Shown here: in pieces, positions 9,933 through 18,878 of the stretch
Layout: each line of letters starts with the position of its first letter
Numbering within the stretch: the stretch's first letter is position 1
DNA from: Phocaeicola plebeius
Lineage (GTDB): Bacteria > Bacteroidota > Bacteroidia > Bacteroidales > Bacteroidaceae
Length of the DNA: 64,000 bases
Direction of reading: 5' to 3'
Assembly: GCF_003437535.1 (NCBI RefSeq)
Contig: NZ_QSQT01000001.1
Span: 62,001-126,000, forward strand
Made by a program: the position numbers and the translations under genes
Notes under the pieces: model-generated
Told to the model about the DNA's origin: nothing
Database searches by the model: none
What the model saw: the letters and a program-made list of their open reading frames with translations, nothing else

Positions 9933-12506
9933 ATGTCAAAAGTCACTCTGATGATGTTACTGGCCTTTTTACTGACTTATGGAAATCATGCGTCGGGCAG
10001 TAGTTTATCTCAAATCCATCAGCTGCATGCTGGATGGGAATTTTCAATGTACGGTACTAATGAATGGTTGTCTGCACAGGTGCCGGGCACGGTGCATCAG
10101 GACCTGATAGCTCATGATAAATTGCCTGATCCTTTTTATGGCATGAATGAGCAGAAAATACAATGGGTAGAAAAGGAAGACTGGTTGTATCGCACTTCAT
10201 TTGTATTGACAGAAGAGCAGCTGCATCATGAAGGGGTGTATTTGGTTTTTGAAGGGCTTGATACCTATGCAGATGTTTTCTTAAACGGTTCTTTGCTGCT
10301 GAAAGCAGATAATATGTTTGTGGGGTATCGGGTTCCTGTCAAGTCTGTTTTAAGAAAAGGAGAAAACAAGCTTGTAGTACGTTTCCGTTCGCCCATTCGG
10401 GAAGCGATGCCACAATGGGAGAGTAACGGGTTTGATTATCCGGCTGATAATGATCATTATCCACAGAAGCTAAGTATTTTTACTCGTAAGGCACCTTATT
10501 CCTATGGATGGGACTGGGGTATCCGTATGGTGACTTGTGGCATTTGGCGGCCGGTGTATCTGCAGTTTGCGGATCGGGCGGTAGTGGAAGATTATTTCGT
10601 GCACCAGCAGTCAGTCAGCGCCGAACGGGCAGAGGTAGACAATCGCTTAGAAATAAACAATATTAGCAATCATACACAGCAGGCTGTGGTACGTGTGACG
10701 TACAGTTATACGGGTGAACCAGATAAGAACGTGGAGCAGACGGTGGAATTGCAGCCGGGACTTAATCATATTTCTCTTCCTGTAACAGTGGAGCAGCCAC
10801 ATTTGTGGATGCCTAACGGTTGGGGAGAGCCTGCGTTGTATATGTTTGAGGCTTCAGTGTCGGTAGACGGGCAGGTGGTGTCACAGAAGAGTCACCAGAT
10901 TGGCCTGCGTTCGATACGTGTAGTGCAGGAGGAAGACAAGGACGGCCAGAGTTTCTACTTCGAAGTGAACGGGGTACCGATGTTTGCCAAGGGTACGAAC
11001 CTGATTCCGTCGGATGCGCTGCTGCCGCGTGTTACGCGCCAGCGCTACAGCCGTTTGTTGGAGGATGTGCAGTCATCCAATATGAATATGATTCGTGTGT
11101 GGGGTGGCGGTATCTATGAGGACGATGCGTTCTTTGAGGAAGCCGATAGGCGCGGCATTCTGGTGTGGCAGGACTTCATGTTCGCTTGCACCACTTATCC
11201 CCATGACCCGGCCTTTCTGCGTCGTGTAGAAGCGGAAGCGGAATATAACATTCATCGTCTGCGCAACCATGCGTCGCTGGCCATGTGGTGCGGTAATAAC
11301 GAGATATACGAGGGTATACGCTACTGGGGATGGGAGGAGAAATATTCGTCCGAGGTCTATCAGCAGATGCAGGAGGGATACGACGTGCTGTTCCGTCAGC
11401 TTTTGCCGCAGAAGGTGAAAGAATTTGATCCGGGGCGCTTCTACCTGGAAGGCTCGCCGCTGGAGGCCAACTGGGGCAGACCGGAGAGCTGGAAGGTGGG
11501 CGACAGCCATAACTGGGGCACGTGGTACGGTCAGAAGCCTTTCGAGAGTTTAGATAAGGAGATACCGCGTTTCATGAGCGAGTACGGCTTTCAGGCCTTT
11601 CCGGAGATGAAGACCATCCGCACCTTTGCTTCGCCCGAGGATTATGAGCTGGAGTCGCCCGTAATGAATGCGCATCAGAAGAGCACGATAGGGAATGCCT
11701 TGATTAAGAAAACCATGAGCCTGTATTATCCGGTGCCGGAGAAGTTTGAAGACCTGGTGTACGTGGGGCTGGTGCTGCAGGGCCACGGCATGCGCCGGGG
11801 CATGGTGGCGCACCGCCGCAATCGTCCGTACTGCATGGGCAGCTTGCCCTGGCAGCTGAACGACAGCTGGCCCGTGGTGTCGTGGTCGGCCATCGATTAT
11901 TACGGCAACTGGAAGGCCATGCAGTATCACACGCGCCGTGCCTTTGCGCCCGTGCTGGTGGATGCCATCCGCCAGGGCGACAAGCTGCGCTTTTATGTGC
12001 TGTCCGACTGCCTGCAGACGGAGAACGTGACGCTGCACCTGGCGCTGACGGACTTTCAGGGAAGGGTGATGCGCCGCCATCGGGTGGAAGGGATGCTGCC
12101 GGTAAATGCTTCGGAGGTGTTCTTTGAAGAAGACTGGCAGAAGGCGTTTGAGGGCTGTGACACTACGGCTTCGTTCATCCGCATGACGCTCAGGGGTGCG
12201 GACGGAAAGAAGGTACTTTCGGACGAGGTGTTCTATCCGATGTATCCCAAGGAGCAACGCCTGCCTAGGGCTGAAATTGCCTGCCGTAAGGTGAAGAAGG
12301 GCGGGGTGGTGGAACTGACGCTGAAATCGCGTGTGCTGGCGCGCGACGTGTTCGTGGAGGTGCCCTTGCAGGGGGCGCGTTTCTCCGACAATTTCTTCGA
12401 CCTGCTGCCGGGCGAGACGAAGCGCATCACGGTGTCTTCGGCCGACGGTTCTCCGCTGGAGGACGTTTCCGTGGTGATTCACCAGCTGGCCGATGTGAGG
12501 GAATAA
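9933..12506 (+). CDS. Secreted GH2 beta-mannosidase
   Basis: An exported beta-mannosidase of 857 residues that hydrolyses terminal beta-linked mannose, for example the Man-beta-1,4-GlcNAc of N-glycan cores. After a signal peptide (about 1-25) come the GH2 N-terminal domain, the immunoglobulin-like domain and a TIM barrel with Glu457 in CGNNE (acid/base) and Glu550 in MSEYGFQ (nucleophile). The SEYGFQ form is typical of beta-mannosidases rather than beta-galactosidases. A GTG nine bases upstream (9924) is an alternative start. It is followed after 33 bases by a GH20 gene, a likely operon partner. Base composition changes sharply inside the gene: the first third resembles the AT-rich neighbours, and from about 10,900 it is GC rich. 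Confidence 0.9.
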   Translation: MSKVTLMMLLAFLLTYGNHASGSSLSQIHQLHAGWEFSMYGTNEWLSAQVPGTVHQDLIAHDKLPDPFYGMNEQKIQWVEKEDWLYRTSFVLTEEQLHHEGVYLVFEGLDTYADVFLNGSLLLKADNMFVGYRVPVKSVLRKGENKLVVRFRSPIREAMPQWESNGFDYPADNDHYPQKLSIFTRKAPYSYGWDWGIRMVTCGIWRPVYLQFADRAVVEDYFVHQQSVSAERAEVDNRLEINNISNHTQQAVVRVTYSYTGEPDKNVEQTVELQPGLNHISLPVTVEQPHLWMPNGWGEPALYMFEASVSVDGQVVSQKSHQIGLRSIRVVQEEDKDGQSFYFEVNGVPMFAKGTNLIPSDALLPRVTRQRYSRLLEDVQSSNMNMIRVWGGGIYEDDAFFEEADRRGILVWQDFMFACTTYPHDPAFLRRVEAEAEYNIHRLRNHASLAMWCGNNEIYEGIRYWGWEEKYSSEVYQQMQEGYDVLFRQLLPQKVKEFDPGRFYLEGSPLEANWGRPESWKVGDSHNWGTWYGQKPFESLDKEIPRFMSEYGFQAFPEMKTIRTFASPEDYELESPVMNAHQKSTIGNALIKKTMSLYYPVPEKFEDLVYVGLVLQGHGMRRGMVAHRRNRPYCMGSLPWQLNDSWPVVSWSAIDYYGNWKAMQYHTRRAFAPVLVDAIRQGDKLRFYVLSDCLQTENVTLHLALTDFQGRVMRRHRVEGMLPVNASEVFFEEDWQKAFEGCDTTASFIRMTLRGADGKKVLSDEVFYPMYPKEQRLPRAEIACRKVKKGGVVELTLKSRVLARDVFVEVPLQGARFSDNFFDLLPGETKRITVSSADGSPLEDVSVVIHQLADVRE

Positions 12507-12539
12507 AATCTGATTACTAATCTTTTATATGTATTGATT

Positions 12540-14876
12540 ATGAAACCATTTTCAAAAATGAATTGTATGGGGCTGGCATTTGCCGGAATGCTGATGGCCT
12601 CGTGTGCGGACAGTCCGACGGCGGTGGCCGACTATCAGGTGGTGCCCATGCCGCTGGAGATTACGGCGGCATCGCAGGGTTCGTTCCTGCTGAAGAGCGG
12701 GGAAACTATCTGCTATACGGCAGGGAATGAAAAGATGAAGAAGAACGCCGAGTTCCTGGCGGCTTTTATCAAGGAACAGACCGGCATCGCGCTGAAGGTG
12801 GCGGAAGGTGATGGGGAAGAGGGCATCGTGCTCCGCCTGGGGCTGGAGGCTGATTCTCCGGAAGCGTACCGGCTGAAGGTGGACGACCGCAAGGTGGAGA
12901 TTTCCGCTCCTTCGGAAGCGGGTGTGTTCTATGGCATCCAGACGCTCCGCAAGTCGGTGTCGGTGCATGAGGGGGCCGGAGCAGTGGAACTGCCGGCAGT
13001 GGAAATCAACGACTCGCCGCGCTTCAGCTACCGTGGTATGATGCTCGATGTGGGCCGTCACATGTTCAGCATGGATGAAATCAAGACGTACATCGACATG
13101 CTGGCCTTGCACAACATCAACCGCTTCCACTGGCATCTGTCGGAAGACCAGGGATGGCGTATCGAAATCAAGAAGTATCCCAAGCTGACGGAAATCGGCT
13201 CCAAACGCAGCGAGACGGTGATCGGACGTAACTCGGGTGAGTATGACGGCAAGCCTTACGGCGGTTTCTATACGCAGGAACAGGCCCGGGAAATCGTGGC
13301 TTACGCGGCAGAACGCTATATCACGGTCATTCCGGAAATCGACCTTCCGGGTCACATGCAGGCGGCGCTGGCGGCTTATCCGGAACTGGGATGTACGGGC
13401 GGTCCGTATGAAGTATGGCGCATGTGGGGTATTTCCGACAACGTGCTTTGTGCGGGTAACGACAAGACCATCCAGTTCATCAAGGATGTGCTGGCGGAAA
13501 TCATCGACATCTTCCCGTCGGAATACATCCATGTGGGTGGCGACGAATGTCCGAAGGTGAAGTGGGAGACTTGTCCGAAGTGTCAGGCACGTATCAAGGC
13601 GCTGGGCATCAAGGGCGACAGCAAGCACTCGAAGGAGGAATACCTGCAGAGCTACGTGATACACGAGGCCGAGAAGTTCCTCACCGAGAACGGACGCAGC
13701 ATGATTGGCTGGGATGAAATCCTGGAAGGCGGTCTGGCTCCGAATGCCACGGTGATGTCGTGGAGAGGGGAAGCCGGTGGCATTGAAGCGGCCCGTCAGC
13801 AGCACAATGTCATCATGACGCCGAACACGTACCTGTATTTCGACTATTATCAGGCAAAGGATACGGACAGTGAACCGCTGGCCATCGGCGGCTATCTGCC
13901 TATGGAACGGGTGTACAGCTACGAACCGATGCCGTCTGCCCTTTCTCCGGAAGAACAGAAGTTCATTACCGGTGTGCAGGCGAATCTCTGGACGGAATAT
14001 ATCCCGACCATGGCACAGGCACAGTACATGGTATTGCCGCGTATGGCTGCGCTTTGTGAAACGCAGTGGAGCGCTCCTGAAAAGAAGCAGGATTATCAGG
14101 GATTCCTGAAACGTACGGCTCGTCTGACAAAGATTTATCAGCTGAAGGGATGGAACTACGCGACGCATATCTTCGATGTGAATGTGAACATCGCTCCCAA
14201 CACGGAAACGGGCAAGCTGGATGTAACGGCAAGCACCATCGACGATGCACCTGTGTACTATACCCTCGACGGTACGGAACCTACCACTGCTTCGTCCAAG
14301 TATGAAAACGGACTGACCATTGATGCGGCATGTGTGCTGCGCATGATGGCCGTGCGTCCGGAAGGCAACTCGCGCATTACGCGTGACAGCATTGCGTTCA
14401 GCAAGTCTACGGCGAAACCTATCACTATGTTGCAGCCTATCAATAAGCCTTACGAGTTTAAGGGTGCCACTACGCTGGTAGACGGTATGACGGGCGACCG
14501 CAACTACAAGACCGGACGCTGGATTGCTTTCTACAAGAATGACATGGAGGCGGTGATCGACTTGAAGGAGGCTACCGAAATCAGTTCCATGACCCTGCGC
14601 ACTTGCGTGGAAAAGGGCGACTGGACGTTTGATACCAGAGGCATTACCGTAGAGGTGTCGGACGACAACAAGACTTTCAAGAAAGTGGCTTCGGAAGCTT
14701 ATCCGGCTATGAAGGAAACGGATGCCAACCAGATTTATACCCATACCCTGACGTTTGACCCGGTAAAGACCCGTTACGTGAAGGTAACGGCCTTGTCCGA
14801 AAAGAATATCCCGGCATGGCACGGCGGCAAGGGCAATCCCGGATTCTTGTTTGTAGATGAAATCGTATTGAACTGA
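12540..14876 (+). CDS. GH20 beta-N-acetylhexosaminidase, lipoprotein
   Basis: A 778-residue surface or periplasmic enzyme that removes terminal beta-linked GlcNAc or GalNAc by substrate-assisted catalysis. The signal sequence ends in a lipobox (LMASC), so the protein is probably lipid-anchored. A GH20b N-terminal domain (about 30-160) precedes the barrel, and the catalytic Asp335-Glu336 pair is in HVGGDE. A chitobiase C-terminal-type domain (about 545-620) and a discoidin-like domain (about 630-775) complete the protein. The ATG at 12540 is chosen over a TTG six bases earlier. It lies directly downstream of the beta-mannosidase, consistent with stepwise trimming of N-glycan-type or mucin-type glycans. 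Confidence 0.93.
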   Translation: MKPFSKMNCMGLAFAGMLMASCADSPTAVADYQVVPMPLEITAASQGSFLLKSGETICYTAGNEKMKKNAEFLAAFIKEQTGIALKVAEGDGEEGIVLRLGLEADSPEAYRLKVDDRKVEISAPSEAGVFYGIQTLRKSVSVHEGAGAVELPAVEINDSPRFSYRGMMLDVGRHMFSMDEIKTYIDMLALHNINRFHWHLSEDQGWRIEIKKYPKLTEIGSKRSETVIGRNSGEYDGKPYGGFYTQEQAREIVAYAAERYITVIPEIDLPGHMQAALAAYPELGCTGGPYEVWRMWGISDNVLCAGNDKTIQFIKDVLAEIIDIFPSEYIHVGGDECPKVKWETCPKCQARIKALGIKGDSKHSKEEYLQSYVIHEAEKFLTENGRSMIGWDEILEGGLAPNATVMSWRGEAGGIEAARQQHNVIMTPNTYLYFDYYQAKDTDSEPLAIGGYLPMERVYSYEPMPSALSPEEQKFITGVQANLWTEYIPTMAQAQYMVLPRMAALCETQWSAPEKKQDYQGFLKRTARLTKIYQLKGWNYATHIFDVNVNIAPNTETGKLDVTASTIDDAPVYYTLDGTEPTTASSKYENGLTIDAACVLRMMAVRPEGNSRITRDSIAFSKSTAKPITMLQPINKPYEFKGATTLVDGMTGDRNYKTGRWIAFYKNDMEAVIDLKEATEISSMTLRTCVEKGDWTFDTRGITVEVSDDNKTFKKVASEAYPAMKETDANQIYTHTLTFDPVKTRYVKVTALSEKNIPAWHGGKGNPGFLFVDEIVLN

Positions 14877-14900
14877 TGGCGCATAGCCTTCGTGATAAAG

Positions 14901-14934
14901 GCCTGGTCTCCTGAGGGAAGATCAGGCTTTTTTT
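14901..14934 (+). terminator. Terminator after the GH20 gene
   Basis: An eight-base stem (GCCTGGTC with GATCAGGC, one G-T pair) around a short loop is followed by a run of seven T. It is a typical rho-independent terminator 24 bases after the GH20 stop. Confidence 0.8.
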
Positions 14935-14956
14935 ATCGGCTTTTTGGGGCCGTTAG

Positions 14957-14987
14957 TTGAAATACTGTCGGGCGATGTGTATCTTTG
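14957..14987 (+). promoter_or_regulatory. rdgB promoter (TTG-N20-TATCTTTG)
   Basis: A -33 TTG (14957-14959) and a -7 TATCTTTG (14980-14987) are separated by exactly 20 bases, matching the Bacteroidetes primary sigma promoter. The start codon at 15023 lies 36 bases downstream. Confidence 0.75.
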
Positions 14988-15022
14988 CGCAGAAATGTAT
15001 AATTGTCAAGAAAAAGTTCAAC

Positions 15023-15607
15023 ATGAAAAAGAAACTGGTTTTTGCTACTAACAATGCCCATAAACTGGAGGAAATACGTGCCATTCTGGGAGATAAAGTG
15101 AAAGTGCTGAGTTTGAAAGATATCCGTTGTGAGGCCGATATTCCGGAAACGGCGGATACGCTGGAGGGAAATGCCGCGCTGAAGGCGGAATATATTCATG
15201 CGCATTATGGCATGGATTGCTTTGCCGACGATACCGGTCTGGAGGTGGAAGCGCTGGACGGGGCTCCCGGAGTGTATTCGGCGCGTTATGCGGGCGGTGA
15301 AGGTCACGACTCGGAAGCCAACATGAAGAAGCTGCTGGCAGAACTGAAAGGCAAGGAGAACCGGAAGGCGCAGTTCCGCACGGCCATCTGCCTGATAGAA
15401 GGAGGAGAAAAGCACTTGTTCGAAGGCATTGTGAAGGGAGAAATCATCCGGGAGAAAAAAGGAAGCTCCGGCTTCGGCTACGACCCGGTGTTCGTGCCGG
15501 AAGGCTATGCCGAGACTTTTGCGGAGATGGGGGCTGAAGAAAAGAACAGGATCAGTCACCGGGCAAGAGCCGTACAGAAGTTGTGTGACTATCTGAACAG
15601 TAAATAA
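15023..15607 (+). CDS. rdgB: XTP/dITP diphosphatase (Ham1/RdgB family)
   Basis: A 194-residue cytoplasmic house-cleaning pyrophosphatase that hydrolyses non-canonical purine nucleotides (dITP, XTP) before they enter DNA. The N-terminus carries the [11 protein letters not shown] signature, with [12 protein letters not shown] and GFGYDPVF motifs further on, and SHRARA near the C-terminus; all are diagnostic. The ATG at 15023 is chosen because it begins at the conserved N-terminus and lies 36 bases after a good promoter. An upstream in-frame ATG at 14957 overlaps the -33 box. It appears monocistronic between two terminators. Confidence 0.95.
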   Translation: MKKKLVFATNNAHKLEEIRAILGDKVKVLSLKDIRCEADIPETADTLEGNAALKAEYIHAHYGMDCFADDTGLEVEALDGAPGVYSARYAGGEGHDSEANMKKLLAELKGKENRKAQFRTAICLIEGGEKHLFEGIVKGEIIREKKGSSGFGYDPVFVPEGYAETFAEMGAEEKNRISHRARAVQKLCDYLNSK

Positions 15608-15612
15608 AGCAG

Positions 15613-15670
15613 AAAAAAGGCTGTGGATTATTTCTACAAATGTGCAGAAATTCCACAGCCTTTTCTTTTT
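15613..15670 (+). terminator. rdgB terminator
   Basis: GGCTGTGGA (15619-15627) pairs with TCCACAGCC (15652-15660), with extra pairing inside the arm, flanked by an A run before and a T-rich run after. It is a strong terminator and possibly works in both directions. Confidence 0.85.
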
Positions 15671-15786
15671 CTTAATCGCGTGTAACTTTCTTGTAATCAA
15701 TTTTTTAAAAATTAAAGTATAAAAAGGCTGTTTTTGGCGTGTGTTTTGCGAAGTATTCTACGGAATTACAAACAAAAATCGTCAAA

Positions 15787-18700
15787 ATGCAAAGAATCAG
15801 ACTTTTAGTTTTATTGCTGCTGTGTGTGGTGTGTCAACAGACTTTTGCACAACAGCGTACCATCAGCGGATTGGTTATCTCAGCTGAAGATCACGAGCCG
15901 CTTATCGGTGCTACGATTTCCGTACAGGGAAACGAGGCGCATGGGGTAGTGACCGACATTGATGGAAAGTATACATTGGAAGTGGGACCGGATGACAAGA
16001 TTCTGGTCGTGGCTTACCTGGGTATGAAAACTCAGTTGATAAAGGTTCCTAAGAAAGAACACCTGAACGTGGTGCTCCAGCCTGAAACCATGAACCTGGA
16101 AGAGGTGGTGGTGACGGGATACGGTAATTTCACCAAGTCTTCTTTTACGGGGTCTGCCAATACCCTGAAGGGAGACATGATGAAAGACATCCCCGTGATG
16201 AGCGTGGAGCAGAAGCTGCAGGGAATGACCATGGGCGTGTCTATTACCAGCAGTTCCGGACAGCCGGGAGCTAATCAGAGCATTCGTATCCGTGGTATGG
16301 GCTCGTTCAATGCCTCTCAGGAACCGCTGTTCGTGATCGACGGGGTGCCGGTCACTTCCGGTAGCCTGAGTGCCGGAGGAGCCGATGCGGCCTATATGAA
16401 CAACTCCAAAACCAATATCATGAGCACGCTGAATCCGGCCGATATTGAAAACATTACGATTATCAAGGATGCGGCGGCAGCCTCTCTGTATGGTTCGCGT
16501 GCAGCCAATGGCGTAATCCTGATTACGACCAAGAAAGGAAAGGCGGGCAAGGCACAGGTTTCCTTTAACATGTCGGGAGGTTTCTCGAATGCGGCGGTTG
16601 ATTTCCGTCCGACACTGAACGGCGACCAGCGCCGTGAACTGTTGTACGAGGGCCTGGTGAACTACGCTACTGACAAGCAGATGGCAGACCCTACCGGCTA
16701 TGCAGACGGTGAGATTGACAAGTATGCGTCTGTGCCTTCCATGGGCTATACCGACTGGAGAAAGGAACTGCTTCGTACCGCCATCCAGCAGGATTACGAG
16801 GCATCTGTATCCGGAGGAAACGAGAAGACCACTTTCTATGCCTCTTTGGGCTATAACAGCCAGGAAGGACTGGCCAAGAACTCCAGCCTGGATCGCTACT
16901 CCGCCCGTCTGAACATGACCCAGAAGGTAGGCCGGTACGGTGAGGTAGGCGCCAACATGATGTTTACCCAGATGAACCAGGAGATGAACGAAGAGCGTGG
17001 CTCTGCCATCAACCCGTATTTGTGTGTGGCAATGACCATGACTCCTTCCATGCTGGTGAGAGATGAAGCCGGAAATTATGTGGGAGCGTACGACGGTACA
17101 CAGTTGAACCCGCTGCGTGATATTCTGACGGACTATAACCGCACGCGGATGACGCGTATGTTCTCCACCGGCTATGCGGCTGTAGAACCGATAAAGGGCC
17201 TGAAAATAAAGGAAACGTTAAGCTATGATTATACCATCCAGAAGGACTCGCGCTACTACAATCCGTTGAGTTCTGCAGGACCGAAGAGCGGTTCCGATGC
17301 ACAGTCCTCCAAAGGATTCATCGAATATGGGAAGCTGATTTCTTCTACTTCGGTGAATTACGTGAAGACCTTTGCGCAGAAGCACCACCTGGATGTCTTG
17401 GCTGCGTATGAAGTGGAAAGCTACCAGACGGATAAGGCATCCGGCGAACGTTCCAAATTGCCGTCGTATGTAGGGCTTACTGAACCTGATAACGGAGCAG
17501 TGTTGAACAGCTTCGTTTCATCAACGCAGGATTATCGTATGCTGTCGTATATTTCACGTTTGAACTACGATTATGACGACCGTTATTATGTGGCAGGAAG
17601 CTTCCGCCGCGACGGTAGTTCCCGTCTTTCACCCGATAACCGCTGGGGAAATTTCTGGTCCGTATCGGGTATGTGGCATGTGAGCAACGAAGCGTTCATG
17701 CAGCCTGTGAAGCACATTCTGAGCGATTTGAAGATTCGTGCCTCTTACGGTGTGAACGGTAACCAGCCAGGCTCTCTGTATGGCTATATGGGATTGTATT
17801 CTTTGGGACAAAGCTATATGGGAGGTTTGGGTTCTTATGAATCTTCTATCTCCAACCCCAACTTGGGATGGGAAAAGAACTATAACCTGAACGTGGGACT
17901 GGACGTGTCGTTCATCAACCGCATTTTCCTGAGCGTGGAATACTATAACCGCGATACGAAGGATTTGCTGTACAGCCTTCCTATCAGTGCCACCACCGGA
18001 TTTACGAACTACCTGAGCAATGTGGGACAGTTGAACAACCGGGGTGTGGAACTGGAACTGCGTACCATCAACTTCGCCAATGACAACTTTAACTGGACCA
18101 CGGTCTTCAATCTGAGTCACAACAAGAACAAGATTGTGTCACTCAACGGACAGCTGGAGCAGTCAATCGAGGGCACATGGTTCATCCACAAAGTAGGATT
18201 GCCCTACTACACCTTCTACGTAAAAGAATACGCCGGGGTAAATCCGGATACAGGTAAGGCCATGTATTACCGTAACCAGGAAATACCTCAGGAAGACGGT
18301 TCGGTGATTGTAGACCGGAGCCTGACGGAGAGTGCCAGTGAGGCGCAGGCCATTCCTTATAAGTCGGTTAACCCGAAAGTGTCTGGCGGTCTGACGAACA
18401 TGCTGAACTACAAATGGCTGGACCTGAGCTTTACGCTGACCTATTCCTTGGGCGGATATTCTTATGATAAAACTGGCACCTATATAGAGAATGGTACCAA
18501 GAACATTTATGATTCAAGATATAATCTTCCGGTATATGCCATGGACCGTTGGCAGGAGCCGGGCGACCAGACCAATGTACCGCGCTTTGTGTATGGGGAA
18601 GATGCCGGACCTCAGAACTCTTCGCGCTATATTCACAGTACCGATCATCTGCGTCTGAAGAACCTTACGCTGGGATTCACGCTTCCTTCCGAATGGACCC

Positions 18701-18864
18701 GCAAGGCCCTGATAGACAAAGCCCGCATCTATTTCTCAGGCAGCAACCTGCTGACATGGGCTAAATGGAAACAGTATGACCCCGAAACTCCGGTCAACGG
18801 AGAAGTGTTCTGCGAGGCACCTGCCATGCGTACCTTCAACTTCGGCGTACAATTAACTTTCTAA
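15787..18864 (+). CDS. SusC/RagA-family TonB-dependent outer membrane transporter
   Basis: A 1025-residue TonB-dependent barrel that imports oligosaccharides or peptides with its SusD partner. The signal peptide ends near residue 22 (cleavage after FAQ). A carboxypeptidase-regulatory-like domain (about 24-100) follows, then the plug (about 115-235) with the SusC signature around VVVTGYG. The remainder is the beta-barrel, ending in a terminal aromatic (QLTF) as expected for outer-membrane assembly. The start at 15787 gives a proper signal peptide; an in-frame upstream ATG at 15739 would put it internally. SusD follows after 14 bases. No hybrid two-component or sigma/anti-sigma regulator is adjacent, so control of the pair is unclear. 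Confidence 0.95.
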   Translation: MQRIRLLVLLLLCVVCQQTFAQQRTISGLVISAEDHEPLIGATISVQGNEAHGVVTDIDGKYTLEVGPDDKILVVAYLGMKTQLIKVPKKEHLNVVLQPETMNLEEVVVTGYGNFTKSSFTGSANTLKGDMMKDIPVMSVEQKLQGMTMGVSITSSSGQPGANQSIRIRGMGSFNASQEPLFVIDGVPVTSGSLSAGGADAAYMNNSKTNIMSTLNPADIENITIIKDAAAASLYGSRAANGVILITTKKGKAGKAQVSFNMSGGFSNAAVDFRPTLNGDQRRELLYEGLVNYATDKQMADPTGYADGEIDKYASVPSMGYTDWRKELLRTAIQQDYEASVSGGNEKTTFYASLGYNSQEGLAKNSSLDRYSARLNMTQKVGRYGEVGANMMFTQMNQEMNEERGSAINPYLCVAMTMTPSMLVRDEAGNYVGAYDGTQLNPLRDILTDYNRTRMTRMFSTGYAAVEPIKGLKIKETLSYDYTIQKDSRYYNPLSSAGPKSGSDAQSSKGFIEYGKLISSTSVNYVKTFAQKHHLDVLAAYEVESYQTDKASGERSKLPSYVGLTEPDNGAVLNSFVSSTQDYRMLSYISRLNYDYDDRYYVAGSFRRDGSSRLSPDNRWGNFWSVSGMWHVSNEAFMQPVKHILSDLKIRASYGVNGNQPGSLYGYMGLYSLGQSYMGGLGSYESSISNPNLGWEKNYNLNVGLDVSFINRIFLSVEYYNRDTKDLLYSLPISATTGFTNYLSNVGQLNNRGVELELRTINFANDNFNWTTVFNLSHNKNKIVSLNGQLEQSIEGTWFIHKVGLPYYTFYVKEYAGVNPDTGKAMYYRNQEIPQEDGSVIVDRSLTESASEAQAIPYKSVNPKVSGGLTNMLNYKWLDLSFTLTYSLGGYSYDKTGTYIENGTKNIYDSRYNLPVYAMDRWQEPGDQTNVPRFVYGEDAGPQNSSRYIHSTDHLRLKNLTLGFTLPSEWTRKALIDKARIYFSGSNLLTWAKWKQYDPETPVNGEVFCEAPAMRTFNFGVQLTF

Positions 18865-18878
18865 AAACGAATTGGATT

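Noticed and set aside
10458..10466. A DnaA-box-like TTATCCACA
   Set aside because: A single copy inside a coding region with no cluster, so it is not evidence for an origin here.
12552..14822. A 756-codon open frame antisense to the GH20 gene
   Set aside because: It is a shadow of a GC-rich, strongly codon-biased gene. The product has no domain resemblance and is Arg/His rich, as is typical of antisense frames.
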